Shown here: positions 1-6,161 of the stretch, piece by piece
How the letters are laid out: every line of letters begins with the position of its first letter
Numbering within the stretch: position 1 is the stretch's first letter
Made by a program: the position numbers and the translations under genes
The notes under the pieces: generated by a model
The model's database searches: none
The model's input: only the letters and a program-made list of their open reading frames with translations
Told to the model about the DNA's origin: nothing
Assembly (NCBI GenBank): GCA_023423495.1
Contig: JAFAFM010000251.1
Span: 1 to 6,161 of the forward strand
Reading direction: 5' to 3'
Length of the DNA stretch: 6,161 nucleotides
Origin: Armatimonadota bacterium
GTDB lineage: Bacteria; Armatimonadota; Fimbriimonadia; Fimbriimonadales; Fimbriimonadaceae

Positions 1-2681
1 GTTGCAACACTCAGTTGGGTTGGTTGGCTCTTATAGACCGATCGGACCATGTCCGCCTGTACAAGTGAGAACCCCCCATTGATTTCTCCAACCTGAATTT
101 CGGGGGCTTCGGGTTCCGCTTTGAAGGCAAACAGAACCGTAAATGGCACGAACGAAGATATTCCTCCGGTCTTGCGCATCACGCCCGCGGCATAGACAAA
201 GTCCCCACGCACGGCTGGCCCGGTCGTAAAGGTGATCCGGTTGTCCGTGCCATTCAAAATTCCGCCCGGAACAACATTCTCCAGCGGATCGTTGTCGGCA
301 ACAGTCGTCAAAACCGTCTGCGGTAGCGATTGGTTCAGGTTGATTTGGTGCGTTCGATAAGCATCGTAACGAGCAACGCACTTGAAAGCGCCCTGCCCCT
401 GCTCTCGGAATGCGTAAAAGGCTCCGCCCTCGCCACCTGACGTGTCGTTGGTGGTGCTATGAACCGCGTAGATGGTTCCGCGAGCGCTCATCGCGATATT
501 GCCGATGATGGTTCGTCGGTTGTTCGGATCATCCGGCAAGAAAATGTTGCCACGCAGGAGCGCTTGACTAGCCGCCGGCCCTCGACCCCAGTCGATGGTG
601 TAATCGACGCGAACGCTGTAGGTCGCATCCCAAGCTCCGGTGAGGCCGAAATCAAGGATTCCGGCCGAGCTCTGGGTGATCGATCCGTTGAACAATGCAT
701 TCATCTCGTCGATCCGCAATGGGTCGCCATTTGGCTTAATAACTGTCAGCTTAATACCGAGCGCACCCGGCCCCGTTACTGCCCACAATCCACGTTGAGA
801 AGCGCGGGTTACAACGGTCAGTGAGCCTGGAACGGTTGAGGAGGCCGTAATCGGACTCTCTCCGCGGACGCCCGCCCACAAGCTGTAAATGCCGGCATTC
901 GGGCCCGCTAATGTTGAGCCAGGACGCGTTGGAACGTACACAACTCGGTCCAGACCACCCGAATTGTCCGCAATCGGAATGTATCCAACAGTGGGTGCGG
1001 CCGAAATTTGTTGAATCGTTTGAGCTAGCGGATCGCCCACCAACCAGCGTTGTGCGCCCGTGGTAACACCCACGCCATTGGATGGATCCATGATCCAAAC
1101 CTGGCCGGTCACGTTGGGCGAGCCCGGATTTGTTGCGACGTAGACTAAGCCTTCGTGATAGGTAGGCGCGTATGGACCATGTCCGATCGCGTTGGTATCC
1201 ACCGACGCAACGGGCGTCGGCGCGGTCACCGTATACGCTGGGCCGTGCGGCCCCGGCAAGATTTGGCCTGCCGCGTTGGTTGGAAAAGCATTAAAGGCCA
1301 CGACGCTTCCGTCCGCCTGAGTTACAAGAATTTGGTCGACCGGTGTACCAGCGGGTTGAGCAACTTCGACACACGTAGGAGCGCTGATCGGGCCAAAGAG
1401 GACGTTGCTCGTCCACACCAGGTCCAAGTTGCTGCCCAGTGAATAGTCCTGAACACCATCGTCTGGATTGCTGTCGCCATCCAGATCTTGCTTCGGATTG
1501 GCATCGAAGACGTAAACCTGATTATTCGCGGACACAACGGCCAGACCCTTATAAGCCGCCACGGGGAAAGAATTCTTCGCGCCTTGGTCGAGGCCATTAA
1601 TCTGAGCGTCAAACCGCTTCAACAGAGGAGCGCTGATATCCACCGGGCTGCTGTTGGATTTTCTCGTTCCTCCTCCCGGCTGCTCTGAACTGGAGCCGAG
1701 GCTGATAATGTTGACTGCCAGCTTGCCGATCACGTCCGATCCGCGATCGAATGCGCCGCGGGTGTCGCCCGCGTAGTACTGGTTGTTGTCGAAGTAGCCG
1801 GACGGTGAGGTCGTATCCCGAAGTCGGTTCAAGAAGTGGCTGGCATTTCTTGAGGTAATGACCATGAAGCCGTCGCCAATGCGGCCGACCATCATCGTTG
1901 CCACGCCCGATTGAAGCACAACCGGTTTCAGCTTAAACCAATCCGCCGGGTTCGCGGGATTCAGCCCGCTGGATGCTCCCGCGAGCGTGGACTGCGTGAA
2001 GCCCAGCCCAACGCCACCATTGTTCAAATAGTCGAGGTTGGTGATATTAAACGCGTACGGATAGCTTAAAACAGGGTGGAAGACGTCCAGGTTGCCGACG
2101 CCCGCTCCAACGTTCTGAACCATGAACGGGATGGGAAAACCGTTGATTTGGTAGAGGTTGTTGAAGTCGACGGCATTCATGTTTGCCACTTCGACCCAAA
2201 GCACGCCTCCGCGATCGATGAACTGGCGAAGCTTCTCGCGCTCGGCTGAGTTCAAGGAAACGTTGTTCGCCGCGTTGACGAACAGAACGTCATAATTCGC
2301 CATTTGGGCATCGCTCGCTTGGCTAACCCGCACTTCCCAGTAGGCAGCATGGCGCTTATTGATCCGCTCCAGATTCGCCGGAGCGCCACCACCGACGACG
2401 CCCGCGAGCAGGGTCCAGCGAGCCACGATGGCAGGAGTCGCTTGGCCAGGCGCATTAGGATTGTAAAGATTCCAACCAGCCGGTTTTACGCTTCGATTTG
2501 AATCCAAGTTGTGCCAAACAAACGGCGTTGGATTCGCAGGAACGCCCGCAACTTGGGAGCTTTCCAAAAGCGCAACGCCAGCGCGAACCTGAGTTCCACG
2601 CTGGGCATAGCTTTGCGGCTGTGCCAATGCCACCAGCGCTAGCGTGCCGATGGTGGCAATTCCGGCCAATCTTCGAAACAT
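1..2681 (-). CDS. Secreted protein with DUF4159/GATase-like domain and PQQ-like beta-propeller (893+ aa, 3' end outside window)
   Basis: The frame is open without a stop from ATG 2681 to the left edge (893 complete codons). Residues 1-26 are a Sec signal peptide: MFRR, a hydrophobic stretch LAGIATIGTLALVALA, and likely cleavage after SYA (26) or ALA (20). Residues 130-167 (YDVLFVNAANNVSLNSAERE ... FIDRGGVLWVEVAN) form a beta-strand, an 'LS..ER..L..F...GG.L..E' helix and a strand, as in DUF4159 and other class I glutamine-amidotransferase-like folds. No Cys nucleophile is present there; the only Cys are 437 and 768, so a non-catalytic role is likely. From about 376 on, PQQ/quinoprotein-like propeller strands repeat: 376-394 (AYKGLAVVSANNQVYVFDA), 449-467 (QILVTQADGSVVAFNAF), 503-535 (GLVYVAT ... 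GQVWIMDPSN), 578-602 (RVVYVPT ... AGIYSLW), 732-760 (GTIYAVHS ... GAFYAFRE) and 824-855 (GDFVYAAG ... VLFAFKA). A DLDGDSNPDDG loop at 399-409 resembles an EF-hand-type Ca2+ site. Residues 605-720 look like an inserted beta-sandwich. By position and architecture it may be a PilY1-like tip protein. A PQQ enzyme is less likely because no heme motif or adjacent Cys pair is seen. Confidence 0.85.
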   Translation of the reverse strand, partial: MFRRLAGIATIGTLALVALAQPQSYAQRGTQVRAGVALLESSQVAGVPANPTPFVWHNLDSNRSVKPAGWNLYNPNAPGQATPAIVARWTLLAGVVGGGAPANLERINKRHAAYWEVRVSQASDAQMANYDVLFVNAANNVSLNSAEREKLRQFIDRGGVLWVEVANMNAVDFNNLYQINGFPIPFMVQNVGAGVGNLDVFHPVLSYPYAFNITNLDYLNNGGVGLGFTQSTLAGASSGLNPANPADWFKLKPVVLQSGVATMMVGRIGDGFMVITSRNASHFLNRLRDTTSPSGYFDNNQYYAGDTRGAFDRGSDVIGKLAVNIISLGSSSEQPGGGTRKSNSSPVDISAPLLKRFDAQINGLDQGAKNSFPVAAYKGLAVVSANNQVYVFDANPKQDLDGDSNPDDGVQDYSLGSNLDLVWTSNVLFGPISAPTCVEVAQPAGTPVDQILVTQADGSVVAFNAFPTNAAGQILPGPHGPAYTVTAPTPVASVDTNAIGHGPYAPTYHEGLVYVATNPGSPNVTGQVWIMDPSNGVGVTTGAQRWLVGDPLAQTIQQISAAPTVGYIPIADNSGGLDRVVYVPTRPGSTLAGPNAGIYSLWAGVRGESPITASSTVPGSLTVVTRASQRGLWAVTGPGALGIKLTVIKPNGDPLRIDEMNALFNGSITQSSAGILDFGLTGAWDATYSVRVDYTIDWGRGPAASQALLRGNIFLPDDPNNRRTIIGNIAMSARGTIYAVHSTTNDTSGGEGGAFYAFREQGQGAFKCVARYDAYRTHQINLNQSLPQTVLTTVADNDPLENVVPGGILNGTDNRITFTTGPAVRGDFVYAAGVMRKTGGISSFVPFTVLFAFKAEPEAPEIQVGEINGGFSLVQADMVRSVYKSQPTQLSVA

Positions 2682-5600
2682 TACGGATTCACCTCGCCAA
2701 AGTAGGCCAATGTTGGACTCACAGGGAGTCTGGGCATCGGAGCCAGCATGCGCCCGTCATCGTCCAGACGAATCGCTGGATTCTGCCAGAAGAACGGGCC
2801 TTGGGCGCCAAATGCAGGGTCCCACGCTCGACCGCTTCCTAGGGCCGGATCGTAGGAGATGATCAAATTGGGCACGTAAAGATCGGAAGCTAAGTCGAAA
2901 CCCGTGGGAACGTGCTGCTGGGGAATCAGACGGCCCGTGTCGCCAAGAGCACGCGGGATCCATCCCCACTTCTTCAGCCACTCCGCTTGCTGGCTCATCG
3001 GAGCCGGCATGTTCTGGCTGACTGCACCAACGATTCGGACTCGGACATCCAGCGGCTCGCCGTAGAACGGAGTGATGGGCGCCGCGCCATAGTTTAGATA
3101 TCGCTCGGATTGTGCCTGTGCCTGCCCCACGGCTTGAACACGTGCCAAGTAGGTGTCACGCCGATCATTCGGATTAGGGTTGAACCACGCACCCGGGATG
3201 ACGAAGAGCGAACCTTCTTCAGCATAGAGCGACGCTTCGATCCGAACGTCGTTGGGCAGCATCGCCGCACGAGCGATGAGGTAGTCGTTGCTTGAGTTCG
3301 TACCGATGTCATTGAACCGGAAATTGAAGTCGTTGGTCTCTTGCGCCAACAGCTGATAAGTGCCGTGCTCAGCAGGTGTCGGAATCAGCGGGAACGTGCC
3401 GTATCCTCCGGCGACGCCGCTGGATTCCGCGACTGGGAAGAACGTCGATTCAAACCGACCATACCGTTGCCAAGATTCGGCGCCGATGCCGTAGACAGGA
3501 CCGTAATCCTGCTGCGGCGCGCCGTAGAAGTTCTCGATGAAGCCTGGTGTGTTGTAGGGGAAGAAATCCGAGGCGTTGTTGACCTGGAATGGGTCGAAAA
3601 CGTTAAACGGAGCGGCGGCCGGATTTCGATTCAGCTTGAAAAGATACTGCCAGTCAGCCGGATTAGGCCCTACGTTATCCAACCCGAAGTTGACATCCAA
3701 GGAGATGAATGAGTTTGCGGCAGGGCCGTCATCCATCGTGTGAGTCACAAGCAGACCCGCGTTGATGAAGTTCGACGAGTTGAACTCCTCATAGGCGGCG
3801 GCATAAGGCTTCCAAGTGCTTGGATTGGCGGGATTGCCACTGTCTGGATTGAGCGGCAGCTCCGCGCGGAATTGGTAGCTGGATGGAGCGCCAGGAGTAA
3901 TTTGCCGCCGCATGCGGACCGGGTTGTACTCCGAGGCTCCGGCAATATCGTTTACCTCTTCCACGATCTGGGAAGGCGCCAAGCCGAAGAATTGGCTGGT
4001 GTTGAGAGCAACGAAATCCTTGGCCGCGAGCATCAACATCGAGCGGCTGGACATGTTGATTCGGGAACCGGCCGCGCCACCTTGATCAAAGCTTGAAGTC
4101 GACTGGACCACTCCCTTGGTGATACTGCCTTCGACGTAAACAGTTCCCCCGGAAACGACGGTCATCTGGACGTCGGTGGGGATGGTTCCGCGAACCCTAA
4201 CGTTGCCCTCGAAGTAAACCACGCCATCGAACGGCAAACCAGCCGCGCGGATATCGGCGGCGGATGCGTTGTTGATCGTGATTCCTCCGGCGAACGCGGA
4301 GTAAGTGTTCGCGATGAAAAGCTTGTTGCCAAAGCGGGCAATTCGATAGCGGTTCAGCGTGTTCGTGGTATCTGTTCCGTCGACCGTGCGCCACGTTCGC
4401 TCATTTGCGGGAGCGCGGCTGTCTCTAAGAATCAGGAATCCATCCGGAACCAGTTGAAGGTACGCACCGCGAGGCACATAGAAAGGACCCTGCCAACCAG
4501 ATCCAGCCTGTCCGTTGTTGGGGTTGAGCCAGTCATAAACCAACGACTCGTTGGTTTCCGCAACTTCTCGACCCTGCTCGTCGATCTTGTTCTGCCGGTC
4601 GCTGAAGTTGTTCACGTAAACGTTTCGACCGTGGCCGAAGGCGCCAGATCCCTGGTCGCCGCCGACGATTGCGCCGCTATCCCGGCTGATCGTTCGGTAG
4701 ATGCTTTCGCCGGTCGCAGGATCTTCGTCTCGGAAGCTCGGGGGTTCTTTTCTTCGGTTACCGCGCGTGAAGCCGTCGGCGTCCGCCCCGGCCAAACCAT
4801 CTCGGACCGTGCCGCGAGCGGTTGAGAACGCACTGCTGCGACTATTTAGACTGGTCGCGGAAGTGTTGGCCAGCGTGAAGGAGAACGGAGTCCAAACGTT
4901 GCCCACAATGTCCGTCCCGACAATATTCAGGATGGAGGTCGGGTCGTTCGCACCGATCATGGAGCCCGTGCTGACGATCGCATCGCCGTAATACTTGTTC
5001 AAGTTGCTGCGGATCGGGCCGTGGAAAATGACGTCGGTGTTGAACCAGGCTGAACCGCCGTACGGTTGCAAGGTGAAGTTGCCATTTCGGTCGGGCATGA
5101 CCTGCATATCGCCCAGTTGAGTTGGAATTTGGACGTTATTGAACGTGCCGCCAACCGTATCGCCGTAGCGGGCTCCTAGTTCATCGGGCGCTCCAAATTC
5201 AGCGGGTCGGCTAACGCTGTACTTATTGGTGACAAAATACGCCTGTTCGGTTATGCCAATCGAAGCGAAAGCAATCAGCTTGCGGGTTTGAAGGCGTTCC
5301 CGGTCGATGCCGGTCGTCGTCTCACGGGCGGTTGTGGGGTCGTTCAGGTTCACCACACCGGGCTTACCGACCGATTCGATAATCAAATAGTTCTTAGCGC
5401 GGCCCGGGATGATCAGCGGACCAGTCGGGTTGCTGCTGTAGACATTGGCATCGCTTGGTCCGTATCGAATTCGTACGAGCGCTCTACCTTGGTCATATCC
5501 AAGTCGGCCATAGTTCCCCAGCCCATCGGGTCCACCTGGCTTCAAGTAATCGTAGTCCGGATCTCGCAATCCCAAACCCGGGGTAAGCGGCACACGCCAG

Positions 5601-5833
5601 TCTGCCCCGAATCCGCTTCGGAGAAGCTGTCCGTGGGCGTACCGAATCCCCGCCTCCGCAAGGTCATTACCGATCGAGCGCTGCGTCGAGCGAACACCAG
5701 TGGCGATATTGCGGCTAATAAGACCCAAGAAGACGAAGCCCAGGATAAGCAGCACACCTAAGATCAACAGGGCGATGATCAGCGTTTGGCCGCTTTTCTT
5801 GGTTCGCATCGTCGGGTTGGAAGTTGCGATCAT
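2681..5833 (-). CDS. Large PilX/GspK-like exported protein with class III leader and DUF4900-like region (1050 aa)
   Basis: I chose ATG 5833 because of the well-spaced AGGTGA upstream; the in-frame GTG at 5845 would add four residues. Residues 1-15 form a basic leader (MRTKKSG) ending in Gly15. It is followed by a hydrophobic helix at about 17-39 (TLIIALLILGVLLILG...). This matches a prepilin-peptidase leader, except that position +5 is Ile instead of Glu, as in PilX- and GspK-type minor pilins. Residues 56-70 (NDLAEAGIRYAHGQL) match the conserved 'AEAG..yA' helix after the membrane segment in PilX N-terminal domains. The rest is a long beta-rich, Asn/Gly/Pro-rich body with no Cys. Residues 533-574 (FDGVVYFEGNVRVRGTI ... 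GGTVYVEGSITKG), 599-610 (MLMLAAKDFVAL), 865-881 (IEASLYAEEGSLFVIPG) and 932-940 (VRIVGAVSQ) follow the order seen in DUF4900-type proteins: a 'vyveGdv.v.G' strand, an 'L.L.A.nd' strand, an 'i.Aa..A..Gs' strand and a 'v.GgvsQ' strand. Classical PilX is about 150-200 residues and GspK about 300, so this is exceptionally large. Likely role, by inference: a membrane-anchored or pilus-incorporated tip component. Its stop shares one base with the start of gene C. Confidence 0.85.
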   Translation of the reverse strand: MIATSNPTMRTKKSGQTLIIALLILGVLLILGFVFLGLISRNIATGVRSTQRSIGNDLAEAGIRYAHGQLLRSGFGADWRVPLTPGLGLRDPDYDYLKPGGPDGLGNYGRLGYDQGRALVRIRYGPSDANVYSSNPTGPLIIPGRAKNYLIIESVGKPGVVNLNDPTTARETTTGIDRERLQTRKLIAFASIGITEQAYFVTNKYSVSRPAEFGAPDELGARYGDTVGGTFNNVQIPTQLGDMQVMPDRNGNFTLQPYGGSAWFNTDVIFHGPIRSNLNKYYGDAIVSTGSMIGANDPTSILNIVGTDIVGNVWTPFSFTLANTSATSLNSRSSAFSTARGTVRDGLAGADADGFTRGNRRKEPPSFRDEDPATGESIYRTISRDSGAIVGGDQGSGAFGHGRNVYVNNFSDRQNKIDEQGREVAETNESLVYDWLNPNNGQAGSGWQGPFYVPRGAYLQLVPDGFLILRDSRAPANERTWRTVDGTDTTNTLNRYRIARFGNKLFIANTYSAFAGGITINNASAADIRAAGLPFDGVVYFEGNVRVRGTIPTDVQMTVVSGGTVYVEGSITKGVVQSTSSFDQGGAAGSRINMSSRSMLMLAAKDFVALNTSQFFGLAPSQIVEEVNDIAGASEYNPVRMRRQITPGAPSSYQFRAELPLNPDSGNPANPSTWKPYAAAYEEFNSSNFINAGLLVTHTMDDGPAANSFISLDVNFGLDNVGPNPADWQYLFKLNRNPAAAPFNVFDPFQVNNASDFFPYNTPGFIENFYGAPQQDYGPVYGIGAESWQRYGRFESTFFPVAESSGVAGGYGTFPLIPTPAEHGTYQLLAQETNDFNFRFNDIGTNSSNDYLIARAAMLPNDVRIEASLYAEEGSLFVIPGAWFNPNPNDRRDTYLARVQAVGQAQAQSERYLNYGAAPITPFYGEPLDVRVRIVGAVSQNMPAPMSQQAEWLKKWGWIPRALGDTGRLIPQQHVPTGFDLASDLYVPNLIISYDPALGSGRAWDPAFGAQGPFFWQNPAIRLDDDGRMLAPMPRLPVSPTLAYFGEVNP
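2689..2695 (-). promoter_or_regulatory. Shine-Dalgarno sequence of gene C, inside the end of gene B
   Basis: The minus strand reads GAGGTGA, 7 bases before the ATG at 2681. It is made from the codons for the last residues of gene B (GEVNP), just before its TAA. The A of the ATG is the last base of that TAA (TAATG). The perfect anti-Shine-Dalgarno match and spacing fix the start of gene C and suggest translation coupled to gene B. Confidence 0.85.
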
Positions 5834-5841
5834 TCGTTGTT

Positions 5842-5847
5842 TCACCT
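5842..5847 (-). promoter_or_regulatory. Shine-Dalgarno sequence of gene B, overlapping the stop of gene A
   Basis: The minus strand reads AGGTGA, fully complementary to the 16S rRNA 3' end, and ends 8 bases before the ATG at 5833. Its last three bases are the TGA stop of gene A. This spacing favours ATG 5833 over the in-frame GTG at 5845, because that GTG lies inside the Shine-Dalgarno sequence itself. Termination on A next to initiation on B suggests coupled translation. Confidence 0.75.
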
Positions 5848-6161
5848 AAGGTAGTTCCGGACCTTTGCCGTTGCTGACAGAGTCACCGTCTGCGGATTCG
5901 GAATGTTCGATTGCGGATAGTTGCGGATCGTCAACAGTACCGACATCAGCTGTCGCGTATCGTAGTCGACCGCCACGGCATCCTGTCTCGCCCCACCGGC
6001 AGCAATCCCTGCAATCGAACCTGCAGAAATTCCTCCTGTGAATTGGAAGCGGTAGTACACCCGGATGTTCCCAGTTGGCAATGGAACATTGGGGTCGGAA
6101 TTCAACTGGATGTAGCCGACTCGGAATCGAGGCTGGAAAATAGCGCTCGAGAAGTCTGCGT
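5842..6161 (-). CDS. C-terminal part of a minor pilin-like protein (PulJ/PilW-type), 5' end outside window
   Basis: The frame is open from the right edge to a TGA at 5844-5842, giving 105 residues of the C-terminal end. The visible part has no membrane segment. It looks like a beta-rich pilin head: a strand-like stretch 'VGYIQLNSDP', a strand 'IRVYYRFQFTGG', a small-residue loop (GSIAGIAAGGA), and a terminal 'RQLMSVLLTIRNYP' ... 'TVTLSATAKVRNYLR'. A final strand ending in '-RN-' is common in PulJ/PilW-type minor pilins, which help prime type IV pilus or type II secretion pseudopilus assembly. The N-terminal prepilin leader that would prove this lies outside the window. A TTG at 6105 could be read as a start, but the frame continues upstream with protein-like sequence, so this is an internal Leu codon. 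No Cys occurs in the visible part. The gene is followed immediately by gene B, whose ribosome binding site is formed by this gene's last codons. The coding call is firm. The family assignment rests on the terminal motif and the neighbouring gene. Confidence 0.75.
   Translation of the reverse strand, partial: ADFSSAIFQPRFRVGYIQLNSDPNVPLPTGNIRVYYRFQFTGGISAGSIAGIAAGGARQDAVAVDYDTRQLMSVLLTIRNYPQSNIPNPQTVTLSATAKVRNYLR

Noticed and set aside
1..1560. Gene C as a PQQ-dependent dehydrogenase
   Set aside because: No CxxCH heme motif and no adjacent Cys pair are present, and the repeats lack the regular tryptophan-docking motif. Only the generic propeller strand pattern is shared.
2180..2294. Gene C N-terminal domain as an active glutamine amidotransferase
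   Set aside because: There is no Cys anywhere in residues 1-436, so the catalytic nucleophile is missing.
5288..5761. Plus-strand ORF of 157 codons, and other plus-strand ORFs of about 120 codons (459-824, 3341-3712, 4454-4825, 3740-4096)
   Set aside because: All lie antisense within the firmly coding minus-strand genes, have Arg/Ser-rich shadow-like translations without recognisable domains or signal peptides, and lack convincing ribosome binding sites.
5831..5845. GTG at 5845 as the start of gene B (GTGA overlap with the stop of gene A)
   Set aside because: The GTG lies within the AGGTGA Shine-Dalgarno sequence that sits 8 bases before ATG 5833, and I see no other well-placed ribosome binding site for it. 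It remains a possible minor start that would add four residues.
6103..6105. TTG at 6105 as the true start of gene A
   Set aside because: The frame stays open to the window edge with protein-like sequence (FQPRFRVGYIQL), and an 87-residue product would have no signal or membrane segment. It is an internal codon.
1..6161. CRISPR array, tRNA or rRNA, insertion sequence, attachment site, riboswitch
   Set aside because: Essentially every base lies in three continuous coding frames. I saw no regularly spaced repeats, terminal inverted repeats, transposase-like sequence or structured RNA candidates.

Overview
The window is covered end to end by three genes on the minus strand, read from high to low coordinates with no intergenic gap. 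They are the 3' end of a pilin-like gene (A, 6161 to 5842), a complete gene of about 1050 codons (B, 5833 to 2681), and a third gene (C) that starts at 2681 and stays open for 893 codons until it runs off the left edge. Gene C has no stop inside the window, so it is easily missed by ORF calling that requires one. The open frame, signal peptide, Shine-Dalgarno sequence and propeller-like repeats show it is real.

The junctions are very tight. The stop of A (TGA, 5844-5842) lies 8 bases before the ATG of B, and the stop of B (TAA) shares one base with the ATG of C. In both cases the ribosome binding site (AGGTGA or GAGGTGA) is made from the last codons of the upstream gene. This indicates one transcription unit with coupled translation. 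No promoter, terminator, RNA gene, mobile element or repeat array is visible. The promoter must lie right of the window and the terminator left of it.

All three products look exported. A ends like a minor pilin of the PulJ/PilW type. B starts with a class III (prepilin-like) leader and hydrophobic helix followed by an 'LAEAGIRYAHGQL' segment, as in PilX/GspK-type proteins, but carries a body of about 1000 residues, part of which resembles the DUF4900-type proteins found beside pilus genes. C has a Sec signal peptide, an alpha/beta domain resembling DUF4159 or a class I glutamine-amidotransferase-like fold, and then PQQ-like beta-propeller repeats with an acidic calcium-loop-like motif. The order (minor pilin, PilX-like, secreted propeller protein with a possible Ca2+ loop) parallels the proteobacterial pilW-pilX-pilY1 cluster. 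My inference is a minor-pilin/tip-adhesin operon in which C takes the PilY1 role with a different N-terminal domain.

The organism is a bacterium of moderate GC content (roughly mid-50s percent by eye) that uses strong Shine-Dalgarno sequences. Large PilX-like proteins next to PulJ-like pilins are compatible with Armatimonadota (Fimbriimonas-like) or a related deep-branching group, but this is a low-confidence impression and not read from a marker gene.
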